NCBI GenBank assembly: GCA_018267355.1
Contig: JAFDYP010000634.1
Location: 1 to 6,130 of the forward strand
Source: Bacteroidota bacterium
Lineage (GTDB): Bacteria > Bacteroidota > Bacteroidia > Chitinophagales > LD1
DNA length: 6,130 nt
Direction: 5' to 3'
The notes below the pieces were generated by a model that saw nothing but the letters and a program-made list of their open reading frames with translations, had not been told where the DNA came from and did not search any database. The position numbers were made by a program, and so were the translations under genes. Position 1 is the stretch's first letter; each line of letters opens with the position of its first letter. Below, piece by piece: positions 1 through 6,130 of this stretch.

Positions 1-162
1 ACGATGTAATGAATCTGTACGAACCTGCTCAGTAACTATTTTTTCTTGATAGATGAAAGGTATGGAAGCTGTCCCCAGCTTCATTGAATACATAGTACCA
101 CTAGATTGTGCTGCTAGAGGACAGGAGAGTATGATGCCTAATATTCCAAAGATTCTCTTCAT
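1..162 (-). CDS. N-terminal part of an exported protein, cut by the window edge
   Basis: An open frame of 54 codons starts with ATG at 162-160 and stays open to base 1, so only the N-terminus is present. It begins MKRIFGILGIILSCPLAAQ: two basic residues, a hydrophobic core at about residues 4-13, then small residues, which is a typical signal peptide. Cleavage after AAQ (residues 17-19) by signal peptidase I fits; a lipoprotein reading with Cys14 as the lipidated residue is possible but the box (I-L-S-C) is weak. The mature part visible (about residues 20-54) shows no motif I recognise. The start lies 4 bases after the stop of the upstream lyase gene, with the purine-rich stretch AGAGAG directly before the ATG, so it is probably in the same transcript. 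The product should act in the envelope or periplasm. Function unknown. Confidence 0.72.
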   Translation of the reverse strand, partial: MKRIFGILGIILSCPLAAQSSGTMYSMKLGTASIPFIYQEKIVTEQVRTDSLHR

Positions 163-166
163 CTCT

Positions 167-1684
167 CTATACCTTATACACCACATCCAGATATTTCTTC
201 AGGATATCCGTCACTACCCCTCGGAAAGGCAACGTAGCAGCGAGGCCATACACCGGTGCGAGGCCTTCGTTGTTGCCCGGATTGGCCTTGACGTAGGCTA
301 CTGATTCTTTCAGGTCAGAGATGAAGCGCTCCTTGACGACCGGCTGTGTGTGGCGAAGGGTGAGGGCGATGTGGAAGCAGGATGGCTTATGGAGGCCATT
401 GAGGCTCCAGCGCTTTTGGCCCATCTGGTCGAGGACCTCGTAGATATTCAGCGACTCATCGCGACTCTTGATGGCAAAGATCCACAGCGGATCGCCCATG
501 ATCTCCAGCTCGGGGATGGTCTTCAGCTCGGTGCGGATCCAGTCTGCTGTATCGAGTATCGCTTTAGTGGATTTCAGGTAGCCCTCCTCGCCCATGCTCA
601 GCATCGCGGCCCAGCAGGCAGCGCTCAGCGCACCGGGGCGGCTGCCGGCTATGGTGGGTGACATATACAGCCCACCCGGCCACTCCGTGGCGGTGTAGTA
701 CATGTAGTGACGCAGCTCCGGCGAGCGGAAGAGGACCACAGAGGTACCCTTGGCAGCGTAGCCATACTTGTGCGTGTCTACAGACATGGAGGTCACACCC
801 GGCAAGCGGAAATCTATGACCGGTACTTTATAGCCCAGCTTCTCTGCAAATGGCGTGATAAAACCACCCAGGCAAGAATCCGTGTGGAAACCAATGCCGG
901 CCTGGCGTGCGATCTCAGACAGCGCCGGGATATCATCTATGATGCCATGCGGGAAGGTAGGCGCAGAGCCTACCATCACAATGGTATTGCGGTTGATAGC
1001 GTGGCGTGCGGCCTCTACATCTATGCCGTAGTCCGCGCGCATAGGTATGCGCACCTGCTTGATACCAAAGTAGTGTGATGCTTTGTCAAAAGCGGTATGC
1101 GCTGTATCGCACAGGATCATCTCCGGCGCGGTAATACCCTGCTCGTAGGCGCGGTCGCGGTAGCTCTTCATGGCCAGGAGGATGCTCTCCGTTCCACCTG
1201 ATGATACAGCACCACATACTTGCGCACCGTCGGGCGTGTTAGCGCTATTCATCATGCCGGCCACCATGCTCACGATCTCTGCCTCAAACTTGGTCGCACT
1301 AGGGAAAATGTCAGTGTGCAGCGGGTTGCTCTGTGACTGGAGGGCATAGACTTTATTGAGGAAGTCGATATGCTCCTTATCGCCATTGTAAATGCCGCCA
1401 GAGACGTAGCCACCCTCCCAGGTTCCGATTTCATCGTCATGCATCCGCTGCATATCGGCGAGGATCTTTTCGCGGTCTATACCTTGCTTAGGGATAGTAG
1501 GGTAGGAGTCATACCGGCCACGATAGGGCTTCAGTGTATGCTCCAGCGTCGCTTCTACTTTGTCGCTTTCCTTCCGTATCATCTGCTGCACAGATCCTAC
1601 ATTCTTCATCTTCTTTTCAAAGTAGCGTGCTACCGGCTTTGGCAGCCAGCTCAGTCTTTTGGATATGGTTTCTATAGAGGCCAC
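167..1684 (-). CDS. Sphingosine-1-phosphate lyase-like PLP-dependent enzyme
   Basis: This 505-residue protein belongs to the group II PLP decarboxylase superfamily and closely resembles sphingosine-1-phosphate lyases, which split a 2-amino-3-hydroxy-1-phosphate into phosphoethanolamine and an aldehyde. Family landmarks appear in order: NPLHTDIFP (120-128, His123), SSGGTES (161-167, PLP phosphate contact), TAHTAF (194-199, His196 stacking on PLP), FPHGIIDD (244-251), HTDSCLGGF (267-275, Asp269 to the pyridine nitrogen), DTHKYGYAAKG (303-313, Lys306 as Schiff-base lysine and Lys312 as the second conserved lysine), and SPTIAGSRPG further on. There is no N-terminal membrane helix, unlike the eukaryotic enzymes, so it is probably cytosolic. 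The start is GTG at 1684-1682: an in-frame TAA lies just upstream (1708-1706), no ATG lies between, and residues 1-25 resemble the pre-catalytic region of the family. The first internal ATG is Met26. Automatic tools may call it a decarboxylase. Fold and chemistry are well supported; the natural substrate is not. Confidence 0.9.
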   Translation of the reverse strand: MASIETISKRLSWLPKPVARYFEKKMKNVGSVQQMIRKESDKVEATLEHTLKPYRGRYDSYPTIPKQGIDREKILADMQRMHDDEIGTWEGGYVSGGIYNGDKEHIDFLNKVYALQSQSNPLHTDIFPSATKFEAEIVSMVAGMMNSANTPDGAQVCGAVSSGGTESILLAMKSYRDRAYEQGITAPEMILCDTAHTAFDKASHYFGIKQVRIPMRADYGIDVEAARHAINRNTIVMVGSAPTFPHGIIDDIPALSEIARQAGIGFHTDSCLGGFITPFAEKLGYKVPVIDFRLPGVTSMSVDTHKYGYAAKGTSVVLFRSPELRHYMYYTATEWPGGLYMSPTIAGSRPGALSAACWAAMLSMGEEGYLKSTKAILDTADWIRTELKTIPELEIMGDPLWIFAIKSRDESLNIYEVLDQMGQKRWSLNGLHKPSCFHIALTLRHTQPVVKERFISDLKESVAYVKANPGNNEGLAPVYGLAATLPFRGVVTDILKKYLDVVYKV

Positions 1685-1690
1685 GGCGGG

Positions 1691-1730
1691 GTATTTAGTA
1701 GTTAGTTAAGAATGAGTATTTAGTAGTTAG
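1691..1730. repeat. Two 15-bp direct repeats, 25 bp apart
   Basis: The 15-mer GTATTTAGTAGTTAG occurs exactly at 1691-1705 and again at 1716-1730. A shorter related piece (GAGTATTTAG) follows at 1735-1744. The repeats sit 7 bases upstream of the lyase GTG start, so they lie in the leader of that gene. Confidence 0.85.
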
Positions 1731-1840
1731 TATTGAGTATTTAGATGAATACACTTTGTTGCGGTTACTTCATACTTGTTTTATCATTTGTCATTTTGTA
1801 TTCGCAGCTAGTCTTAATACTAAATACTAACTACTAAATA
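1717..1840. repeat. Inverted repeat, 18-bp perfect arms extending to about 29 bp
   Basis: Bases 1717-1734 are the exact reverse complement of 1823-1840 (18 of 18). Extended inward to 1745 and 1812, 27 of 29 positions pair. The spacer is 66 bases. The stem is AT-rich and has no U-tract on the gene strand, so it is not a standard intrinsic terminator. It could be a dispersed repeat, an RNA hairpin between two parts of the operon, or the remains of a small mobile repeat. Confidence 0.8.
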
Positions 1841-1849
1841 TCAAATCGT

Positions 1850-2383
1850 TCATCGGTTCTTCTTCGCCTCCTTGGCGTATTTAAACTGATAGTACATCTG
1901 CATGCCCCACGCCTCCAGGCGGTTGATGCTTTTGGCACCGCCGAGGTACTTGGCTTCTGTCCATGCCTTGGCTGTTTTCTCCAGTAGCTGGGCGGCTATA
2001 TACGCATCATCTACGGTACTGCCTATACAGAGGCAGCGACCATCCGGCAGCACAGCAGCGTAGCGGTTATTCAGCGCCCGGATCACAGATGCGATACCGG
2101 CATCCTTTGCTATCCGTATCGATACGCCGAGCAGTTGTGCCTGGTCATCCAGTATCGGCGGTACCTCCTCCCGGAGTGCAGAGCCGTACTCCTGCTTCGT
2201 CACGAGGATGCACTGCACACGCTGCTTCGCCGAAAATATAGCCTGATAAAGTTTCGCATCCTGTGTGGGCAGGCCATCACGCAGCACGATCTCCTGTATC
2301 TGCACATCGCCCCAGCTACGGTAGCCGGCCTTGATGCTCTCCACATTGGCCAGGAAGCTTTCTTTCTCGTCCCTGATGCTCAT
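1850..2383 (-). CDS. Degenerate class II aldolase-like protein, likely non-catalytic partner
   Basis: This 177-residue protein aligns by eye with the aldolase encoded just upstream but has lost the active site. The aldolase stretch P-S-S-E-L-K-L-H matches P-T-Q-D-A-K-L-Y here (39-46), IHTHQMYAS matches LVTKQEYGS (60-68), and NHGCVCIG matches PDGRCLCIG (113-121). So the catalytic Glu is Asp42, and the three zinc histidines are replaced by Val61, Lys63 and Asp114. The whole protein contains no histidine. The early GN-S and TPSG phosphate-binding region is also missing or unrecognisable, which explains the shorter length. The PPILDD...LLG segment (75-86) and the final helices (GSTVDDA..., 121 onward) keep the family pattern. 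Its ATG overlaps the aldolase stop as ATGA, so the two are probably made together. A role as structural or regulatory partner of the active aldolase is inferred. The frame is intact, so it does not look like a decaying pseudogene. Confidence 0.8.
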   Translation of the reverse strand: MSIRDEKESFLANVESIKAGYRSWGDVQIQEIVLRDGLPTQDAKLYQAIFSAKQRVQCILVTKQEYGSALREEVPPILDDQAQLLGVSIRIAKDAGIASVIRALNNRYAAVLPDGRCLCIGSTVDDAYIAAQLLEKTAKAWTEAKYLGGAKSINRLEAWGMQMYYQFKYAKEAKKNR

Positions 2384-2970
2384 AGCGCCTTTGTTTTCTT
2401 CTTAAAGGAATCTATATACAGCGCACAGGCATCTTCCAGTGTTTTACATACAGTGAATACATCCTCCAGGCTGCGGCCTATGCACACACAGCCATGATTG
2501 GCCATCAGCGCAGCATTAGCTCCTTCTATTGCCTTCTCCGTACCAAAGGTGATCGCCTTTGAGTTTGGCAGCGCGTAGGGAGCGGCCTTGATCACCGCAG
2601 CGCCCAATATGCGCTGGTGCTCCGGGTCCGGCACCTGCACGTCTTTCTGCGCAGCAGCTACGATGGAGGCGTACATCTGGTGGGTGTGTATCACGGCTTC
2701 TATATGCGGACGCTTCTTATAAACCTCGCAGTGCAGTTTTAGTTCGGACGAGGGCTTGATATGCCCCTCATATTTCAGGTCGTAAAAATTGACCGCCACC
2801 ATATCTGCCGGTGTCAGCTCTGCGTAGGGGCGGCCACTCGGCGTGATCATCATGTGCGTGTCACTGATGCGCACGCTCACATTGCCCCAGGTGCGGGCCA
2901 CGAGGCCCTCACGCAGCAGGCGCTTGCCTGACTCGCATACCAGTACTCTTGCTTCTTCTGCGCTGATCAT
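2380..2970 (-). CDS. Class II aldolase, L-fuculose-1-phosphate aldolase type
   Basis: This 196-residue protein is a zinc-dependent class II aldolase/adducin family member. Known relatives cleave ketose-1-phosphates (fuculose-1-P, rhamnulose-1-P, ribulose-5-P epimerisation in AraD) to DHAP plus an aldehyde, or act on related sugar acids. All key residues of the FucA pattern are present: WGNVS (28-32) and TPSG (43-46) for phosphate binding, PSSE (73-76) with catalytic Glu76, IHTH (94-97) giving zinc ligands His95 and His97, and NHG (158-160) giving His159. Length is close to E. coli FucA (about 215). Met1 overlaps the aminotransferase stop as ATGA at 2967-2970, and its own stop overlaps the next start in the same way, so it is the middle of a translationally coupled trio. 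The two Met/Ile codons before the conserved helix make this start natural. Activity is very likely; the sugar is not known. Confidence 0.9.
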   Translation of the reverse strand: MISAEEARVLVCESGKRLLREGLVARTWGNVSVRISDTHMMITPSGRPYAELTPADMVAVNFYDLKYEGHIKPSSELKLHCEVYKKRPHIEAVIHTHQMYASIVAAAQKDVQVPDPEHQRILGAAVIKAAPYALPNSKAITFGTEKAIEGANAALMANHGCVCIGRSLEDVFTVCKTLEDACALYIDSFKKKTKAL

Positions 2971-4421
2971 TTCTTCATCCTGCTAAATACCCTGTCAAAA
3001 CGGTTCAGCGCATCGTCTATCACCTCGTCTGTATCAGCCATGCTCGTATACATACGGCTGCCGGCCAGTGTGATGATACCCTCTGCGGTGTAGGCTGCGC
3101 CCATCTCCTCCATCATCTGCTTGCGCTCTTTGATCTCGGCCAGCACCTTGAGTATCTTTAGGTAGTTGATCTTCACAAAGAGCGTACCCGCAGACTCCAG
3201 GTGGCAGATGGACCCCTGGTTGTATGCCACAAATGGCAGGTCATAGCGCTTCATCATCTCTTGCAGGCCCTTCGTAAGGCGATCACCTGCACGGCCTGCT
3301 TTCTCACAGGCGTTTTGCTTTTCTATCTCTACCAGCGTATAATAACCGGCCACGCAGCTCAGCGGATTGGCAGCCATCGTGCCCCCCACTTTTGATTGCT
3401 TCTTCTTGGCACCGCCGAGGCCTGCGGCGAGGTACTCCATGTATTCTTTCTTGCCGCCCAGGCCACCGGCAGATGGATAGCCACCGGCCACTACCTTGCC
3501 AAAGACAGTGAGGTCAGGCTTGATATCAAAGTATCCCTGCGCACCGCTCATGCCTACGCGGAAGGCGGTTACGACTTCGTCGAATATCAATAGCGCGCCG
3601 TACTTGTCGCACAGTTCGCGCACGGCTTTGTTATAGTTCTTTTGAGTAGGATAGGTGCCGCTCTCCGGGCCCAGCGGCTCGAGGATCACGGCTGCAGTGC
3701 CGCCGCGCAGCACATTGAGCTGCATGGTGCGCTCCAGCTGGCCGAGGTCATTAGGATATACCTCCTGTGTGTGACTGGTATAGGCACGCGGTATACCATG
3801 CGACTCAAAGCGCCCCGTACCCGGTATGCGGATGCCATAGACCATCTGGTCCATCCAGCCGTGGTAGGCACCACCTACTTTGATGATCTTCTTCTTGCCC
3901 GTGATGATACGTGCCGTACGCACCGCAGCGATCACAGACTCAGACCCGCTATTCAACATGCGAAACATATCCACCGACGGCATATGCTCGCAGATCATCT
4001 TGGCTATCTTCAGCTCATACTCGTGAAAGAGCCCCGTAGAAGGCCCACAAGTATTCAATAGCTCTATACACTTCTCGCGCACGATGGCAGGATTGCTACC
4101 CAGCACCGTAGGCCCCCCGGCCTGTATGAAGTCTATATAGCGATTGCCATCCAGATCGTAGAGATAGGGCCCATCGGCTTTATTGAATACGATAGGAAAG
4201 GGATAGTTGAATGCCAGGTTGTGCTGCACGCCGCCGGGGATGTAGTTCATCGCCTCCGTGGTCATGACCTTAGACTTGGCACAGGTCCGCTCGATCTGCG
4301 CCACATAAGCTTCGAGGACCGGCTTCGGCAAATGCCGGGGTGGCTGCGCCATGAGGTTTTTGAGTTGCGCATACACTTCATCAGTATTGTGATACTCCGA
4401 TATAGAAAAGCTGGAGGCCAT
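2967..4421 (-). CDS. Class-III PLP aminotransferase, glutamate-1-semialdehyde aminomutase-like
   Basis: This 484-residue protein has the full fold-type I, class-III aminotransferase layout: YIPGGV (60-65), DGPYLYDLDGNRYID (83-97), NSGSES (157-162, PLP phosphate), GAYHGW (184-189), LIFDEVVTAFR (278-288, Asp281 to the PLP nitrogen), FGKVVAGGYP (307-316, Lys309 as Schiff-base lysine), GGTMAANP (346-353), and AGSRMYTSMADTDEVID near the end. The pattern is nearest to HemL, but the protein is longer (HemL about 430) by some 50 N-terminal residues, and no heme genes are near, so I do not call it hemL. It probably moves an amino group on a small ketone or aldehyde, perhaps a phosphorylated one. The ATG at 4421-4419 is the only start: an in-frame TGA lies at 4475-4473 with no other ATG between, and there is no clear Shine-Dalgarno site. 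Its stop overlaps the aldolase start. Confidence 0.88.
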   Translation of the reverse strand: MASSFSISEYHNTDEVYAQLKNLMAQPPRHLPKPVLEAYVAQIERTCAKSKVMTTEAMNYIPGGVQHNLAFNYPFPIVFNKADGPYLYDLDGNRYIDFIQAGGPTVLGSNPAIVREKCIELLNTCGPSTGLFHEYELKIAKMICEHMPSVDMFRMLNSGSESVIAAVRTARIITGKKKIIKVGGAYHGWMDQMVYGIRIPGTGRFESHGIPRAYTSHTQEVYPNDLGQLERTMQLNVLRGGTAAVILEPLGPESGTYPTQKNYNKAVRELCDKYGALLIFDEVVTAFRVGMSGAQGYFDIKPDLTVFGKVVAGGYPSAGGLGGKKEYMEYLAAGLGGAKKKQSKVGGTMAANPLSCVAGYYTLVEIEKQNACEKAGRAGDRLTKGLQEMMKRYDLPFVAYNQGSICHLESAGTLFVKINYLKILKVLAEIKERKQMMEEMGAAYTAEGIITLAGSRMYTSMADTDEVIDDALNRFDRVFSRMKK

Positions 4422-4526
4422 CTGGACAAAAATTAGTTTGAATAGAATGTTTGATCGGGAGCGGAAGTTACATCATGTATTCCACTTGCAGCCATTTTCA
4501 AATCTTCAAATTAGCACATCAGCACA
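4422..4526. other. 105-bp gap between kinase and aminotransferase genes
   Basis: No open frame or RNA gene is seen. The half next to the kinase is an octamer repeat (separate entry). The half next to the aminotransferase is AT-rich and holds TAATTTTTG (minus strand) shortly before the ATG, which misses the Bacteroidota -7 box TAnnTTTG by one base in spacing, so I do not call a promoter. Confidence 0.5.
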
Positions 4527-4528
4527 TT
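4497..4528. repeat. Four tandem octamers in two related pairs
   Basis: Read on the plus strand the units are TTCAAATC, TTCAAATT, AGCACATC and AGCACATT. Each pair shares seven bases and ends in C then T, so the block keeps an exact 8-base period while switching word. It reaches into the kinase stop codon (4529-4527). I recall similar AATGTGCT/AATTTGAA strings in gaps of Bacteroidota genomes; that is memory, not a search. Confidence 0.75.
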
Positions 4529-6104
4529 ATTTATTCCACTCCTTATACAGCGCCTTATTCGTCTCGTAGATCTTCACGTAGTGGGTGAAGAGATCGTCAT
4601 ATAGCTTCCTGTTCTCAGGGTTTGGCTGATAGACTTTATTGACCTCCGTGATAGCAGGTATATCTTCCACTTTAAGCTTGCCCAGGCTCATCAGCGCTAG
4701 CAGTGCAGCGCCACGGCTATTGGCATTGAGTGGTTGCTTCATCTGCTTCACAGGGCGGTCAAAGACATCCGCCAGTATCTGGCTCCATACCTCAGAGTTG
4801 GCACCGCCGCCTATGAAGTGGATGAACTCAAACTTGCGCCCGCACAGCTTTTCTGCAAAGCTCAGCAGCCACCTGTTATTGCACGCGATGCCCTCAAAGA
4901 CTGAGCGGATCATGTGCGTACGGTTGCTGTTTAGCGACAGGTTGTGAAAGCCACCACGCGCATGGTGGTCATCTACCGGAGAGCGCTCACCGTTGAGCCA
5001 CGGGGTGAAGATCACACCATTGCTACCTGCTGGTGCCTTGCTGGCCACCACATCCAGCCGCTTGTAGAAGTCTGCCGGTGCCCTCTCCACACTGAGGTCA
5101 TCTTCGTGATAGAAGACATTGTTCTTTATAAAATTCAGGCAGGCACCGGTGGTCTCTTGTTCATTTACGAGCATATACTTGCCCGGTATACCGGATGGGA
5201 TGCAGCCCATGTTGTGGAAGAGGTCCGTCTTCTTCCACGGCGTGTGGCAGATCAGCCAGCTAGAGGTACCGATGTACAGGTGCGGCTCAAAGTCCTTCAC
5301 CGCTCCGGAGCCTACCGCTGCCGAGTGTGTATCGGGCGTACCGGATATCACCTTCAGGTCAGGCCGCAGGCCAAACTCCTCTGCCAGTTCTTTTTTGATA
5401 GTGCCGAGCAGGGAGTTGGTAGGTACGAGGTCGGGCAACTTCTCGCGGTCTATACCGGAGATGCGCAGCAGTTCCTCTGAGTATTTTACATTGTTGATGT
5501 CTCGATTATCAGTGAGCCAATGTACTGTGATTGAGTCATACGAGGCGGCAAACTTGCCTGTAAAGTACAGATTCAGGTAGTCTTTCGGCTCCAGAAACTT
5601 GTATGTCTTCTTATAGATCTCCGGCAGCTTCTTTTGGATATAGAGGATGTGGGAGATAGAGTCTTTGCCGGAGGGGCTGGGGCCGCCACCGGTGATACGC
5701 ACCCACTTCAGCGCCTTGCCTATACCGTAGCCGTCTATGCGTATCGGCCCGTGCATCAGCTTCTGCGCTTGCTTCGCCCCGCGGCTGTCCATCCATATCA
5801 TCGCGTTCATCAGCGGCTCGCCTTTCTCATCCAGCGCCACGGTGCCTGACCACTGGGTGGTGATATTGAGGGCTATGATATCTTTCGGATCAAATTTGCC
5901 ACGTTGGCGGATCGCGTTGTAGCAGTTTCTGATAGCGCTCACCCAGTCTGACGGGCGCTGCTCGCGGCCGTCTTCGCCTACCAGTATCAGCGGTGTCTCT
6001 TCAAACTCATAGTCTATCATATGAGCCCGGCTGTCAAAGACGGACACTTTGGGGCCGGACGTGCCGAGGTCTATAGTGAGGATCAGCTCCTGGGGTACAC
6101 TCAT
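4527..6104 (-). CDS. FGGY-family carbohydrate kinase, xylulokinase-like
   Basis: This 525-residue protein is a complete FGGY sugar kinase, which transfers the ATP gamma-phosphate to a sugar or polyol hydroxyl in the cytosol. The N-terminal lobe opens with TIDLGTSGPKVSVFD (10-24, phosphate loop), then TTQWSGTVALD (82-92) and IWMDSRG (103-109), the sugar-site region of xylulokinases. GTPDTHSAAVGSGA (255-268) carries the likely catalytic base Asp258. The C-terminal lobe has YIGTSSW (277-283), TPWLNGERSP (367-376) and FIGGGANSEVWSQILAD (430-446), the ATP/adenosine signature. Length is in the family range (about 480-530). The start is sound: an in-frame TAA lies at 6119-6117 and the next ATG is Met29, which would remove the phosphate loop. 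It is the first gene of the block seen here. Substrate cannot be read; ketoses are commonest, but the family also covers glycerol, ribitol and autoinducer-2. Confidence 0.92.
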   Translation of the reverse strand: MSVPQELILTIDLGTSGPKVSVFDSRAHMIDYEFEETPLILVGEDGREQRPSDWVSAIRNCYNAIRQRGKFDPKDIIALNITTQWSGTVALDEKGEPLMNAMIWMDSRGAKQAQKLMHGPIRIDGYGIGKALKWVRITGGGPSPSGKDSISHILYIQKKLPEIYKKTYKFLEPKDYLNLYFTGKFAASYDSITVHWLTDNRDINNVKYSEELLRISGIDREKLPDLVPTNSLLGTIKKELAEEFGLRPDLKVISGTPDTHSAAVGSGAVKDFEPHLYIGTSSWLICHTPWKKTDLFHNMGCIPSGIPGKYMLVNEQETTGACLNFIKNNVFYHEDDLSVERAPADFYKRLDVVASKAPAGSNGVIFTPWLNGERSPVDDHHARGGFHNLSLNSNRTHMIRSVFEGIACNNRWLLSFAEKLCGRKFEFIHFIGGGANSEVWSQILADVFDRPVKQMKQPLNANSRGAALLALMSLGKLKVEDIPAITEVNKVYQPNPENRKLYDDLFTHYVKIYETNKALYKEWNK

Positions 6105-6130
6105 GTCAAGGTTTTGTTACCCCCGCAAAC

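Larger units (their letters stand above)
1685..1849. other. 165-bp AT-rich gap between degenerate aldolase and lyase genes
   Basis: I found no open frame, tRNA or convincing promoter here. The Bacteroidota -7 pattern TAnnTTTG was not found cleanly on either strand. Most of the gap is direct and inverted copies of a TATTTAGTAGTTAG sequence, described in separate entries. The lyase either shares the upstream transcript through this repeat or has a promoter that cannot be recognised by eye. Confidence 0.6.

Noticed and set aside
53..304. 83-codon open frame on the plus strand at the left end
   Set aside because: It runs antisense across the lyase C-terminus and the signal-peptide gene; the minus-strand frames explain the sequence better.
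1717..1840. Intrinsic terminator after the degenerate aldolase gene
   Set aside because: The arms are AT-rich, the spacer is 66 bases, and no T-run follows on the minus strand.
3642..4061. 139-codon open frame on the plus strand inside the aminotransferase gene
   Set aside because: It lies opposite the PLP-binding core of a clear gene, is rich in His and Arg as shadow frames often are, and has no recognisable domain.
2967..4421. Calling the aminotransferase HemL (glutamate-1-semialdehyde aminomutase)
   Set aside because: The fold fits, but the protein is about 50 residues longer at the N-terminus, the block around the lysine reads FGKVVAGGYP rather than the usual HemL form, and the neighbours are sugar enzymes.
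4422..4450. Bacteroidota-type promoter before the aminotransferase gene
   Set aside because: TAATTTTTG differs in spacing from TAnnTTTG, lies too close to the ATG, and has no matching -33 TTTG.
5119..5580. 153-codon open frame on the plus strand inside the kinase gene
   Set aside because: It is antisense to conserved kinase sequence, shows no family motif, and overlaps other antisense frames; such frames are expected opposite genes with this codon use.

Overview
The window carries a single-strand gene block: six reading frames, all on the minus strand. In transcription order they are an FGGY carbohydrate kinase (4527-6104), a class-III PLP aminotransferase of the glutamate-1-semialdehyde-aminomutase type (2967-4421), a class II (fuculose-1-phosphate type) aldolase (2380-2970), a second aldolase-like protein that has lost its metal and catalytic residues (1850-2383), a sphingosine-1-phosphate-lyase-like PLP enzyme (167-1684), and the first 54 codons of a protein with a signal peptide that runs off the left edge (1-162). 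The plus-strand open frames are antisense shadows of these genes.

The organism is probably a Bacteroidota bacterium, perhaps of the Chitinophagaceae/Sphingobacteriia side. The clues are AT-rich gaps between moderately GC-rich genes, no clear Shine-Dalgarno sites before most starts, and gap sequences built from short AT-rich repeats of a kind I recall from that phylum. This is a judgement from style, not a database match.

Layout: the kinase is followed by a 105-bp gap holding a four-unit octamer repeat. Aminotransferase, aldolase and degenerate aldolase are joined by two ATGA stop/start overlaps, so they are almost certainly co-translated. A 165-bp gap with direct and inverted repeats then separates them from the lyase. 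The lyase is followed after 4 bases by the exported protein.

How the genes may work together (inference): an FGGY kinase and a class II aldolase are the usual pair for making and splitting a ketose-1-phosphate. The aminotransferase and the lyase suggest a second branch. Transaminating a 1-phospho-2-keto-3-hydroxy compound would give a 1-phospho-2-amino-3-hydroxy compound, which is the head-group chemistry that sphingosine-1-phosphate lyases cleave to phosphoethanolamine plus an aldehyde. The cluster could therefore link phosphorylated sugars or polyols to phosphoethanolamine, or handle a sphingoid or amino-polyol phosphate. No substrate can be read from the sequence alone.
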